A stretch of DNA of 64,000 nucleotides from positions 415,224,044-415,288,043 of the forward strand of contig NC_080671.1 of assembly GCF_030247195.1 (NCBI RefSeq), given 5' to 3'. Below the pieces are notes generated by a model. It made no database searches. It had not been told where the DNA came from and saw only the letters and a list, made by a program, of their open reading frames with translations. The stretch is from Topomyia yanbarensis (Eukaryota > Arthropoda > Insecta > Diptera > Culicidae). A program made the translations under genes and the position numbers. Below are positions 21,923 to 33,059 of this stretch, piece after piece (positions within the stretch are counted from its first letter, which is position 1; every line of letters starts with the position of its first letter).

Positions 21923-22493
21923 GGAGGGGTGGGAGAGGGAGGGGGTAATGGTTTCAGCGTGAATTTTTTTTTTTTTTTGTGAAATTTTCTACAATTTTGC
22001 GTGAAGCGAATTGATCAGAACTTTCGTACATTATAGTGTATTATTTCAAAAACATTCTGTAATTTTTCTACGCAAAAATATCGACAAACGACTGGGTGAC
22101 GTAACTTTTTGTAGAACATCTCTGGAAAAAACCTGATCATTTTAAATAAAAACAATTATTTTTCACGAAAAATTCCACCTTTTTATGAGTAAAAAGGAGT
22201 TAGGTATTTTTACATAGAATCTGTATGCAAAGTTTGAAAGAAATCGGTTTAGTAGTTTTTGAATAGCAGGTAACACCGCAAATCAAGTTTTTTCCACAGA
22301 CGTTCTACAACAAGCTCCATCTCCGAGTCGTTTGTCGATATTTTTGAATAGAAAAATTACTAAATGTTATTGAAATGATACACTATAATGTACAAAAGTT
22401 TTGATAAATTTGCTTCACGCAAAGTTCTAAAAAAAATCGACAAAAAATGTTCTTTTTCACACTGAAACCCTTTCACCTCACCGCCCACCCCCC
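21923..22493. mobile_element. 571-bp long-inverted-repeat MITE with TTAA flanks
   Basis: TTAA lies at 21919-21922 and 22494-22497. The ends GGAGGGGTGGG and CCACCCCCC are inverse. The arms pair over roughly 220 bp, including TCGACAAACGACT / AGTCGTTTGTCGA and CATTATAGTGTA / TACACTATAATG. No coding capacity. The TTAA duplication suggests piggyBac-type mobilisation, which is inference. Confidence 0.75.
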
Positions 22494-22497
22494 TTAA

Positions 22498-23215
22498 AGA
22501 CTCTGACGACCTTCATCAGGAATCATCATGTACTGGGATGCCAGGTGGCCTTTCTCGAGCGAACAAGGGTTCCTACAGACGATTTCGAAGTACGGCTCAG
22601 ATGCGGATCGGCAACACACCGAGTTACGCATGTGCTGTAGGTCCCATGTTTGCTAACTCATTCGACAGAAATGTTTCGTTTCACCTTGAAGTCGTCGCAT
22701 CAAACCTTCGTTGGTGTACAGTAGAAGCGGACGAGGGCGCTTCGGAGAATGATAAGAACAATAAATGGGGCAGTTCAATCTGTATTTTGATGGTTTTTAG
22801 GAAGGTACATACTTCGGGTGATTTTACTCGGGCTCGAAGGGAATCCAATGCCTAAGATCTGGCGGAACAATACTCGGCGCATGCGCTGATAATATCTTCT
22901 ATATGGCCTGCATTAAGCCAAACCGCACTAAGCGCCATAATTTTTTTCCAGTATTTTTCATGTTAAAATGCATTGCATTTCGTTTGTTATTTGTGTTCCT
23001 TAAAATAAATAGATGTGGGCATTACTAGTGTTATGTTGGATGCGATAACGTTTTTAGCGTATGTGTCTCGAAATGGCGCCTGGTCCTCTTTGGTTTAACA
23101 CAGGCCATATCGTAACAACCGTCGCCACAAGCGCAGATACCACTATTCGCGAGCCCAATACGTCGAAGATGAGTGTCCAACGAGTAGTGATTACACATGA
23201 GCCGAGACTAGAGTT
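22498..23215 (-). pseudogene. Second LINE ORF2 tail fragment
   Basis: 22780-22930 and 23075-23215 parallel 20790-20945. The minus strand of the second block encodes HYSLDTHLRRIGLANSG, then CACGDGCYD, the C-terminal zinc-like motif of Jockey-type ORF2, better kept here than in the neighbour. About 150 bp (22930-23070) of unrelated AT-rich sequence interrupts it. The 22500-22780 part is unassigned. Confidence 0.5.
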
Positions 23216-24040
23216 TCCAACTCGGGTATTTATTTCCCGGGGATTCATTTCCCAGAAAACCCAAATTTTTTTGGATTTACCAGGATTTTTAAATCCAGGG
23301 AATTTATTTTTACTATTTCTCAGGACTCGGGAATCCTGGGAAAACAAAAATATTTATCAGTGAACATTTGTTCGTGAACAAAGACTTAACGGTGTTGATT
23401 CTGATTCTTTCCTTGAACAACTTCCGGATATAGGACACCATTTCAATCGGCCGATACGAATGGTGATTGTAGGCTGACTGTCCTGGCTTTGCATGGCGCA
23501 GACTCCCTTTTGTCTCCAATCATGTGATATCTTAAGAAACTTGTTAAATATATTTAGAAATGTTTGAGCTTAAAAAATACAATTTTCATTCAAATTAAAA
23601 TTTCTTCGTTCAAGAACTACCTTTTAAAGTATAATCCTAAAAAATCATTGGATTAAGTGTGGAGATATCGTTAGTAGCAAAGCGCAATTGAAACCAGCTG
23701 AGCTTTTTGCATTTATTTAGAGATACCTGAGGTTCATGTGAAGCTTGTCAGCTCTGGCGACGGAAGGTGATAGCGCAACAGTACATTTACCTCATTTTAA
23801 TAACGCCTTGCACATTCAAAAATCGCCATCATGTAAAATCCGCCCCACATGAATACATTCACTTGTAGATTGGATACATGCAATACTTTCACACTCTCAT
23901 AATCAAAATTTTATGTTTTGATTTTTTATTTAAATATGGGCGATATTGAACATTGCTGATTTGTTGGACTTTTTATATCCAATCTATCCAAATGAATAGC
24001 TATAGTCGAACTCAAATAAACTAATTTAAAATATTGTATG
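23216..24040. other. Unassigned, with a TCCCGGGA-rich patch
   Basis: At 23220-23345 TTTCCCGGGGATTCATTTCCC and related TTCCCAGGATT words recur on both strands, suggesting a decayed inverted repeat. The rest shows nothing I recognise. Confidence 0.4.
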
Positions 24041-24164
24041 CAGGATTGCGGACGGCACCGGTAAACTACTTCTTTTCCGGTACATTTACATTTGCACAAG
24101 CCGTTCAGCCCTCTACAGCGACGCATCACTACTGCTCTTGCTAGAACGGTAGCCAAACCGAGTA

Positions 24165-24235
24165 GGGGAAAGAGGGTAACAGTGGAACTATGAAAACGTA
24201 TTGTTTTCATAGTTCCACTGTTACCTTCTTTCCCG
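24165..24235. mobile_element. 71-bp hairpin insertion with TA duplication
   Basis: An almost perfect palindrome: GGGGAAAGAGGGTAACAGTG, then GAACTATGAAAAC, a 5-nt loop GTATT, and the inverse. TA flanks both sides (24163-24164 and 24236-24237). The paralogue at 51690 has a single TA and no hairpin at this point, so it is a genuine insertion. It may be among the smallest kinds of MITE. Confidence 0.8.
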
Positions 24236-24558
24236 TACATTTTACCGTACAGCAGTAAAATACATTTTTGTTTTGCTGCTGTACTCCGACTGCTCGGTGA
24301 GAGTGTGGCGTAGTAAAGTTTGTTCTCTCGCTTTGTACACTTTTCTCTGCATAGTCAAAGGGAGAGGCCCGCACACGAAAGCGTTGATGTCGGTCGTGGG
24401 GTAAATGGCGTAAATGAACCGCATTCATTGTCGTAGTTTGTGATTAAAAATATTAAAAGTGTAAAATAAGGAAAGAGAAGCTGTACCGCTCGCGTCTGCG
24501 GGCTGTACCGGGGACAGTATTTTTTGTCATGTTACTGCTTTGCTTACAGGCTGCCGCA

Positions 24559-25382
24559 CAGTGGCACGACGAGTGACAAAACCCCAAAAATCGATGTCTT
24601 GTAATTCTTTTGTAAATATTTATTTTATTTTTCTCTCAGTTTGAATAAAGGTATCTCAAAGTTTTACTATGATCGGATGAAAAATGAATTTTTAACATGT
24701 CGTTGAAGCAAGTCATGTCGAGGATTTCAGTTCAATTCAATTCATTGGAATTTTTAGTACCTTAGTGTTTCAAATGGCGATATCTCAAGAACTACACAAC
24801 CGATTGGAGCAATTTTAAGTTCATTGAAAAGAAGAATGAATATGCTAAACTATAGATGGGAGATTTTTGTGCAAAACGGATTTACGTTTGTTCTGCATCA
24901 AAAAAATCCAATTAAAAAGTTTCATATCAGTAACTTATCTTAATACGTCTTCCAATTTTTGAGATGGTCTCCCATGGGTCACTTATCATGAATCTGACTC
25001 CAAATTTAGTGTAGTTTCAAGATATATAGGACTCATCTTGCGCATTTTTGCGCCGAAGTTGGTATATCTATGTTTTTGAAAATACCCATATGGAGATGCC
25101 TTGTAGCTCATAAATCTCCTTACAAATTCATTGCCTAAACAACATCATATTACGGAAAAATTAGTGATTTTTACTAGTTTTGTCAACCATTTCTGCTATC
25201 TGATGAGATTGGCTACTATGATTAATGTTTATATGAAAGTAATCGAAAAAATTAACTATGGAATATCAAAACTGATAGCAGAAATGGATTCAGCGACCCA
25301 TAATTAGCTAAAACCACAAGTTTTAGCCACATAGACCAATTTTTATAATTTTGTCACAACTTTGTATGAACAGGTGCCACTG
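24559..25382. mobile_element. 824-bp nested hAT-type element (CAGTGGCAC ends)
   Basis: CAGTGGCAC at the left and GTGCCACTG at the right, absent from the paralogue at about 51375-51385. The flanking 8-mers are similar (CTGCCGCA / GTGCCGTA, the second shifted by one base). AT-rich interior without a transposase. CAGTG ends and about 8-bp duplications are usual for hAT. Confidence 0.7.
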
Positions 25383-25674
25383 TGTGCCGTACAGCACTGG
25401 GCGTTCTGTACTAGCGAACGACAGCAGCGTCGTATGAGAAAGAAGAATGGAGCCAGAAAAATTACAGCCGTAGAAAAGGTAGGCATTTTGCATCCTTGAT
25501 TGTGTTAAATGAACAGTCGAACGAATTTACAAGATTCCGAATGTTAGGCGCTTCCACACTGTTATATTGTTGCTTTTGAGACTCAAAGCCGCCCACCCCC
25601 TCCCATATTGTGACAAATATCAAATTAAGCTCAGATGCCAAATTTCACATCATTTTGACAATTCTAGACCCCCG

Positions 25675-26850
25675 CCCACTTCGATTGAAATTTTTGAACT
25701 TGATACTATGAGAAAATATGGAGAAAAAATATATTAAATGCTATAACTTTTGAAGTAGCACTCAAAAAATTACAATTCATACCTCTTTTTAAAGGAAATA
25801 ACCTTAGTATTTGAATGGAGATATTCCTCGTAAAATACGGGGAAGTGGAGAACTGGGTCATTTTGTCCCCAAAATACCCTATTTTTAATAATTTTCCTGC
25901 TCCGTGATGCAAACCATACATATTTTGCAGATTTTTTAATATGAAAAAATCTCAGAAATCGAACGGAATCTTTTTGAATTTTATCCGAATACGAGAAGTT
26001 GGGGTTCTAGGGCTTTTTGTCATTCAAATTATTTTTTATCATTTTCTTGTGCATATTTCTCTATTATTCTTCACTCTATTTTAATAAACTGCACCTTGTT
26101 GAACGTGTAAAATCCTCAGGACCTCAATAGCAATAGATTTGTTACCGGAAAAATTCATAAACTTAAAATTTTCTGTCATTTAGTCTTGATTTCATATTTT
26201 TATCATTAAATCGTACATAAAAACTCCATTTAACAATAAATTCTTATTTATTTACTACTTTTAGAGTAAAATACTCTTAGGGATCACATGAGAAAATGCA
26301 TATGGAACTCTTATGCTTCTATGGGCAGTATAGTTAATGACAAAAATTGATGTTTCTAAATTTTACCGCTCACGAATCTATTTTGGTTTTATTCCCAAGA
26401 ATTTTCTACGTCCAACAAGTTACTTTTTATGAATATTGATTGAAGAATAATAGAGATATATGCACGAGAAAATGATAAAATTTAATATGAATGACAAAAG
26501 GCCCTAAAACCCCAACTTCCCGTATTCGGACAAAGGTCAAAAAGGGTCCGTTCGATTTCTGAGATTTTTTCACATTGGAAAAACTGTAAAATATGTATGA
26601 TTTGCATCACGGAGCAGAAAAAATATTAAGAATATGGGATTTTGGGGACAAACTGACCCAGTACCCCACTTTTCCGTATTTTTCGAGAAACATAAATATC
26701 TCTGTTCAACTACTAAGGTTGCTTTCTTGAAAATGAGGCATGAATTTTAATTTTCTGAGCACTACTTCAAAAGATATTGCATTTATAATATTTTTCCTCC
26801 ATATTTTCCCATAGTGCCAAGTTCGAAAATTCAAATCGAAGTAACAAATT
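25675..26850. repeat. Giant hairpin of about 1.2 kb
   Basis: The left arm at about 25675-26150 and the right arm at about 26340-26850 are inverse and diverged. Markers are CTCCGTGATGCAAA / TTTGCATCACGGAG, TTTTGTCCCCAAAAT / ATTTTGGGGACAAA, and GAAGTTGGGGTT / AACCCCAACTTC. C-rich CCCCCGCCCAC and G-rich GGGGGGAGGGG lie at the outer ends. Probably a long-inverted-repeat DNA element; no target duplication was defined. Confidence 0.65.
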
Positions 26851-27044
26851 AGGTAACGCGTTTAGGGGGGAGGGGCTGGATGAAGTTTATCAAAAAAAAG
26901 CTGAAAAAAATATTTTTGATATTTACAATGACCGCAAGGTACGATATCATGCTCGTTTTGTCCCAATTTCCCATTTTGTTTGACTTTATGTTAAAAAATG
27001 AATAAATAACTCGGAAGAACGTTGAAGTTAGTATTTCTTATGTA

Positions 27045-27640
27045 AAAAAATCCACAGAATCGATTGCAGATAGTTATAACAAACTCACGAAAAGTGTATA
27101 CCCATTTCACCTCAATTATTCGCACAACTTGAGTTTGAATTTAATCCTGGCTCTATATTTCGGCAAATGACTAAATGCGGCTGACCAAAAGTAATCATTA
27201 ATATGCAAAAAAGTCCCGGTCATCATTTAAATATAGTTAGAATGACCGCCCGGAATGTTTGTACCTATTTCACCCCAATTCCTCCCATAACACAAGTATA
27301 AAGTTCAACATGGCTCTACATTTCAGAAAGGGGTTGAATGCGGGTAATCAAAATCAGTAATTCTTATGCAAAAAGTCCAGGCAATCAATATATTTGATCA
27401 GTCACATTCCTCCTCTTTCTGATATTCGGAGCCAGATTTAACTACAAACATGAGTTATTGGAAGAATTGGGATAAAACGGGTACACACGTTTCGTGTGGT
27501 CATTCTTGTTATCTTTAATTAATTCCCAGGAGCTTTTAGCATAATAATTACTACTTTGGTTCAGCCTTTTCCCGAAATGTAAAACCTGGTTTAACTTCAA
27601 ACTTGAATTATGGGAAGAATAAGGGTAAAACTGGTCCACC
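27045..27640. repeat. Diverged tandem repeats of about 150-170 bp, meeting in opposite orientation
   Basis: Two units on the plus strand (TATTTCACCCCAATTCCTCC, TGGCTCTACATTTC) are followed from about 27420 by two units of the same sequence inverted (GAAATGTAAAACC, GGGAAGAAT). The unit contains an ATTCxxCCCATAA-type word. Again the layout is direct repeats mirrored about a centre near 27410. Confidence 0.55.
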
Positions 27641-27671
27641 CTAAGAAGAAAAATTTGGTAAGTACCAAAAT

Positions 27672-28293
27672 TTCTCACCAGGACGAAAATTTTTGGTAAA
27701 ACCAGTCTTTGTACATGAAGGGCAAAAATCCTAATTTATTAAAGTCATGGGTGCGTATCGACTTCGTCTCATCAGAAACCGACACTAACTTTTAGTCGAA
27801 ATAGATTAGCGCCAGCTTGACGCTAAATGCCTGAAAGTTAGGATTTGTGCTCTTCATGTACAAAGACTGCACAGAAAAAAATATTTTGTGATTTTAAATT
27901 TATTTTCATGTACATATTTGGAGTATGAATATAAATTAAGTAAAATTAAGTTCCACCACAAATACACACAACTTGTCGTGCTTTCTTCAACGAATTTTAA
28001 TTTAATTTTACACGTTGACTGAAAATTTCAGCTTCATTAAACGGGATACCAATGTACTTTAATATAATTTTACTTGAATATTGTTGTAAAATAAGTGACA
28101 TGTAATATTACACGAACGAAAGCGTAAAATCGTATGCTTGTTGATGCTCCCATTAAGTCCATCGAATTCAACTTAATTTTCAATCAAACTTTTAATTCAA
28201 GCTATGTATGTACACATTCGTATTGATTTACATGTCGTTTAAATTTCATTATTTTTTGTGTGGTTATACCAAAAATGTTCGTCCTAGTGAGAA
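27672..28293. mobile_element. Inverted-repeat element with TTCTCACxAGGACGAA ends
   Basis: The left end TTCTCACCAGGACGAAAATT and the inverse of the right end TTCTCACTAGGACGAACATT continue to TTTTTGGTA, about 30 bp. AT-rich interior with repeated TAATTTTAC words and no gene. It contains the nested MITE at 27703-27869 close to its left end. Confidence 0.6.
27703..27869. mobile_element. 167-bp MITE with CAGTCTTTGTACATGAAG ends
   Basis: CAGTCTTTGTACATGAAGGG and CAAAAATCCTAA at the left are mirrored by TTAGGATTTGTGCTC and TTCATGTACAAAGACTG at the right, about 32 bp. No target duplication was found by eye. Confidence 0.7.
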
Positions 28294-28297
28294 TGAC

Positions 28298-28344
28298 GGA
28301 AAAAGGAATTTATTGTAGATAGATTACAATAAATTCCTTTTTCC
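28298..28344. repeat. Perfect 20-bp-arm hairpin
   Basis: GGAAAAAGGAATTTATTGTA and its exact inverse are separated by 7 nt. It lies immediately outside the right end of the 27672-28293 element. It may be a minimal MITE or a structured RNA; I cannot tell which. Confidence 0.8.
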
Positions 28345-28697
28345 ACAAGAAATATTACTTTTGATCAGCCGCATTTTAAAGCGTTTGTGCATAAAATTCT
28401 ACTATATTCTAGAGAATCTTTGATCTCTTTTGCATAAGAAACACTAACTACCCGTAGGCAGCTTTCTTACTAAGGGTGGGCGAAACGCGATTCTGGTCTT
28501 TGCGGTACGAAACGAAACAAATTACTCTTCCGCAGGCCCGTGCGCGCAAGGGGAGGGTTTTAGGGGTTCAAACCCCTCCCATGGGGGTTTTGAATTACTT
28601 TCAAAATAGCATAAACTTCCTGTTCAGGGATAAAATTATACAGCGAGCCGTGTCATTCGAGTTCGGTCACTCTAGAAACAAGTCGATAAAAAAACCA

Positions 28698-29118
28698 AAG
28701 AAGAAACCTCGCGAAGGTTGCTGGTAAGGGGTGTAAGTTATGTTGGTCGGCATCTCTGGATTGGTTCATGTTTCGGCATGTTTCGATATTAGCAATAGTT
28801 GTGAGTAGATCAGCTTCACAGCAAAGGTCGGTCAGCGGACTAGCAAAGTGATCTAAGGAAAAAGCATGATGTCAGAGAAAATCAAGATGTTGTTATTATT
28901 ATTTATTGCCGATGATCTCTCCATCGGAGTGACTGACCGCTAAATGGCCCGCGAAAATAGTCATCGGTATCGGGAGGAATACCGCCGCCGAAAAATTCTC
29001 AGCAGCAGCTAGCAAATAAATAAGAACGACTAACGCCAAGAAGGATAAGAAACCCTGTGAAGGTGGTTGTAAAGAGATGTAAATCATTATGGTCGACATC
29101 TCTGGATCGGTTCATGCC
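28698..29118 (+). repeat. Direct repeat pair within the hAT composite
   Basis: GAAACC, CGAAGGT, GTAAG/AAGAG and the GGCATCTCTGGATTGGTTCA block at 28698-28770 recur with changes at 29047-29118. Confidence 0.65.
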
Positions 29119-29261
29119 TCAACAGATAATGACATTTGCAGCAGACCTGGGCAGGTCAGATATTCTGAAAGGTTGGACAGCAAACAAGAAAAAGCATCAA
29201 TGGAAAAAAACGATCAACACAAAATAAAAAGAGCATGAGTACAATTCCCACTTAAGTAGTG

Positions 29262-30300
29262 CCTACACGAAAAAAATCCGATCATAAATCCATGAAAAAA
29301 TGATCACTATTTCGTGAACTGAACGATTTACGAAAACCGTGATCAAGTTCCTGAAATTATGAGTAATATACCTCGTATCCATGAAACAATTTGTGTTTCC
29401 ACAAAACTACATCGTCCCGACTATATACATGGCGTTACATTCAAATGTTTGGTTGGGTTACTGTTGTTCGCTGGACATGTTCAGATTTTGTCATGAGTCT
29501 TGTTCATAATTTGAGAATACACATCCGACAGTCAAGCGATTTTGATGATTTCCGGAGCTAATCCCCGATTTTTGTGATTTCGTATGACGTTACCGTGCTA
29601 TTTTATTCATGAGTTTACCATCCGATTTTTATGCCAGGGTAGCGGGATCTATGTTCATGATTTCATGATCTTTGTCGCGATTTTCGTAATTTCTATTCAC
29701 GTTATCGTGAGATTTCAGTCATGAGTAAAGTGATTCATGCTCATAATTTCAGGATCCTGGTCATGATTTTGAATATTTCATTAACGAGTAATGTGATTTA
29801 TGTCCATGACTGCAGGAACTTTGTCATGTTTCTAATAATTTCTGTTCATGTTGTCGTAATATTTTAGTCACGAGTATTTTTATTTATGTTCATGATTTCA
29901 GGATGACAATTTTTGATATTTTTGTCACGAGTTGTGTGATTTATAATTATAATTTCAGGACCTTAGTCACGGTTTTTGTAATTTCTGTTTATCTTATCGT
30001 GATATTTTATTCTAGAGCTTACTTTCAAATTTGACACGTGGAGTAATATGACATGATATCAGCAGTTTCATCGTGGTATTCGTAATTTCTTTTCGCCTTG
30101 TCGCGATCTGTTATTTTTTTGTTACTATCGGTTTTTTACTCGTTGTAACGTGATAATGTGAACTGGATCATAAAAGTGTGACTGGTTCGCGGTATCTTGT
30201 TCTGTAAACAATCACGAACACGATTTGTGGCGCTCAGCGCAGTTTTCGTTTTCTATCCAGACATCACACTGAAGCGTATCAAATGAATAACGATGTTCGA
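29262..30300 (+). repeat. Diverged tandem array (TTCATGATTTCAGGATC units), copy 1
   Basis: Repeating order: GTTCATGATTTCAGGATC, TTGGTCACGATTTTCGTAAT, TTCTGTTCACGTTATCGTGA, TATTTTAGTCACGAGTAATG. The unit is about 95-110 bp and irregular. The block starting CGAAAAAAATCCGATCATAA is shared with 54935-55975, so this array has a paralogue. Confidence 0.75.
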
Positions 30301-30336
30301 GGTCCTAATATTTTTTGTATTTACAGCTTGTATCTA

Positions 30337-30651
30337 CACACCAAAAAAATCTGAATTTTATCGTTGACGTAATTGCAAACATGACACAATTCAACAAACC
30401 GTAATTTACGAAATGACGGAACATTACCGTGTTCAATTCAATTTTACATGAAACATATACTTTACATACGCAAGCACATAAAATTACACTTCCTACCATT
30501 CAGAACAAACGCTGTATGTGGAGTAAAATTACATGATTTACGAAATTAAACGTCATGTAAAATTAAAATCAAACGTTAAACTAAGTCATTTTTGATGCTC
30601 GTATATGTCAGGGTCAGGAGACGTAAATTTACACTATTTTTTTTAGGTGTG
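30337..30651. mobile_element. 315-bp MITE with CACACC ends and TA duplication
   Basis: CACACCAAAAAAAT at the left and the inverse of TTTTTTTAGGTGTG at the right, with TA at 30335-30336 and 30652-30653. The interior repeats TAAAATTACA and TTACGAAAT words, and has no gene. Confidence 0.7.
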
Positions 30652-30839
30652 TATTCTTGGTCGCTAGCAGCTGGATATTTCATGAAAATGCACGGAACAA
30701 GAATGATTCCACGACTAATACTCCAAATTTTGTGAAATTAGTTCACGTAAAAATTTCATTATACTAGAAATCATGAACCAGTTCACGAATACATGAGTAA
30801 TATGTAATTCGCTTACTGGAAGAACGACCAACAGATGGC

Positions 30840-31050
30840 ATTGCCATTGCTCAGTCTGCTAGTGATGTGCGCGGGGTTCCTTTATTGTAGAGTAGCGTGT
30901 TGCGTTTTGAGATTCCATGTTCAAAATCTCTTGACTATGATATTATTGTAACCGTTTTTTGCCCTGGAGATGAAGGCGTAGGCCTTTGAAACGTAGGCTA
31001 TAGACAAAATAAAATATTATTTGCTAAAACCGTGACCAAAAGCCATCTCC
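30840..31050 (+). mobile_element. Retroelement 3'-end-like fragment with hammerhead-like core
   Basis: GGAGATGAAGGCGTAGGCCT is followed by TTGAAACGTAGGCTATAGAC and an AATAAAATATTATTT tail. The short stem AAGGC/GCCTT next to GAAACG mirrors the layout seen at the Penelope 3' end (5081-5115). It may be a remnant of another Penelope-like terminal region. No coding sequence is attached. Confidence 0.35.
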
Positions 31051-31069
31051 AACTGTTGTAATATGTAAT

Positions 31070-31850
31070 GAGCTTGGGAACTATTTCACGAGCACGGATA
31101 TTGGATCGTGAGCAATATATTAGGTTTTACACCAACCGACATAACCCCACAAAATGAGCCGGATCAACTTCGTGAACGTGAGGTCAAATGTAACAGATGA
31201 GCACCCGTTGCACTCGCACTCACGAAACTGACAAAGTAAACAAACCACCGAGAATTGTCAAACATGAACTTCATTCATCATGAGTTCATTCGTGTCGTCA
31301 TCTTGTAGAACTCAATTAGGAAGCATGAACCTGTTTACGATTACATGAATAATATTTGCTAGATTTGTGAACTATTTCACAAGCACGAATGGTAACTTGT
31401 GACAATTATACTAGATAAAATGAACTAGTTCACGACATGAATAACATTTTATAATTTTGTGATTTATTTCACGGGTACGCATCGTCAGTCGTGACTATTA
31501 TACCAGGAATCATGAACGAGTTCTCGAATACATGAATAATATTTCATGATAATGTGAACTGTTTCAGGAGCACGAATGGTAAGTCTTGACTAATATATTA
31601 GGCATCACGAATTAGTTCACGAGGATTGAATGGATTCATGAATAAAATTCCGAGTTTCGTGAAATAGATCAAGAGAAAATATCCACAATGTTTTGATTTT
31701 GCGAACTAATGTGCCTAAATATATGAATAACATCATGAGTCAACTGAGTAATGATCATAAAGTTGTGAACTAGTTCACGTACAGAAAATCGATTTGGTAA
31801 TGACAAGGAAATTGTGATTGAATTTCACAAAACAAAAACAAATATTTCCA
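31070..31850 (-). repeat. Diverged tandem array, inverse type
   Basis: Units of AATCATGAACxAGTTCACGA, ATACATGAATAATATTTCAT, GTGAACTATTTCACGAGCAC and GAATGGTAAGTCGTGAC recur at about 110 bp. The words are the inverse of those in 29262-30300, giving an arm-loop-arm layout. Confidence 0.6.
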
Positions 31851-32271
31851 CTATTTCCGCGTTATGAGGGTGTCACTAAAGCGAAATTGAACATAATTAT
31901 AAAATACATGATTTTTGTTCATAGTCCCGCTTTCGTAGCGTAAAAACGTAAATATTACAGAATTCATGGTACTTTATTTACGATTTTAGGAACAATGTTT
32001 ATACGGTTTAACGCCGGATGGATGAGGATGGCAAGATACAGGAGGTTGTTTAGTCGGTAGGATTAACTACTCTAGATCAGACACTACCGCTAACCAATTC
32101 AATTCCTTCTCGATAATAGACATTTACCCAATTTGTTGAGCTGAGTCGATTGGTACACAATACTCGGCCTTTCAGGGCTCATAAAAAATCGTCCAAGTTT
32201 CTTTTATAAGAAACGTAGAAAAATCAAAACCCTCCCCATGAGCATTTTCTGCGCACGGGCCTGCTCTTCCG

Positions 32272-32700
32272 TATTCTCTTAACGATACGAAACGAAACGA
32301 AATTGTAATAGTAGATGCTGTTCGCAACACGAAAGTCTATTTTGACGAAAACATTTGCGAACTATTGCGAAATTTTTCCAAGATTTTATGATATAAGGAA
32401 AATTCATTCTTTTTAATACTTTTGTAGAGCTGAATGAGTCCAACTATGAAAAATATTTTTAACTCATGGTAAGCGATCGGAGATTAAACACAATTTTCAA
32501 AAATGTGTGACTGCATATTTGAAAAAATAGTCAGGAAAAGTCATTGTTAGAGCAATTATCTCTTTTCGAGTTAACCTAAGGCTTACTGGACCACAGAAGC
32601 AATCTAGCAAAAGAAAATTATAACTCATTTAGTTTGCACTCTAACGAATTCCGAACTGTTACATCTAAGCCTTTTTTGTTTCGATTAATTTCGGTTTTAA
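32272..32700. other. Unassigned AT-rich sequence
   Basis: ACGAAACGAAACG next to the right duplication resembles the left flank of the hAT composite (about 28505-28520). Nothing else recognised. Confidence 0.4.
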
Positions 32701-32724
32701 CCTTAGTCATATGCCTCTGTTACG

Positions 32725-32815
32725 GGTTAGAGAAAGTTCTAACCCTATGTGCGGAGTTGGGACACGAACACAGGTGAATTGCGTACAAGGCCATCTAAGC
32801 TATGCCCGCCCCGAT
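32725..32815 (-). ncRNA. tRNA-derived SINE-like segment
   Basis: On the minus strand, TAGCTTAGATGGC (inverse of 32791-32802) fits a pol III A box and GTTCGTGTCCC (inverse of 32759-32769) a degenerate B box. The spacing is about right for a tRNA head. The body and tail were not delimited. Confidence 0.4.
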
Positions 32816-33036
32816 CTAAGCCTTGTTTGAGGCTCAAGCTCCTCAACCTAAATTTAATGACGTAACAAATGTTCGTTTTCGGGTAATAATTGTTAGATTA
32901 AAAAACAATAAACTCGAAAAAGCTACCTTTATCGCACATCATAACTCCAAATGCGAAAAATGAAATTTCTTAGCATAAAAAGATTAGGTTTGAAGAGCAT
33001 TTTGCGGAAAATTTGTACTGGAACTTCTATTACAGT

Positions 33037-33059
33037 TACAAGACCTAGAAATAGAGGAT
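33037..33059 (+). repeat. 23-bp target duplication, left copy
   Basis: TACAAGACCTAGAAATAGAG plus GAT is repeated exactly at 33909-33931. Confidence 0.85.

Larger units (their letters stand above)
24041..25498. mobile_element. hAT-like non-autonomous element, copy A (two nested insertions)
   Basis: Matches 51275-51819 in inverse orientation over its whole length, apart from two inserts (24165-24235 and 24559-25382). The ends CAGGATTGC and, in inverse, CAAGGATGC are a short hAT-like inverted repeat. The 8-bp flanks are ATTGTATG (24033-24040) and ATTGTGTT (25499-25506), 6 of 8 identical. No transposase is present. Confidence 0.7.
28533..32263. mobile_element. 3.7-kb hAT-ended composite with perfect 8-bp duplication
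   Basis: Ends CAGGCCCGTGCGC and GCGCACGGGCCTG are perfect inverses over 13 bp. CTCTTCCG flanks both sides exactly (28525-28532 and 32264-32271). GGGGAGGGTTTT-like subterminal blocks are mirrored. Inside are a direct repeat (28698-28770 and 29047-29118), an array of roughly 100-bp TCATGATTTCAGGATC-type units (29262-30300), a TA MITE (30337-30651), a retroelement-3'-end-like piece (30840-31050) and further diverged units of inverse type (31070-31850). No hAT transposase is visible. Confidence 0.8.
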
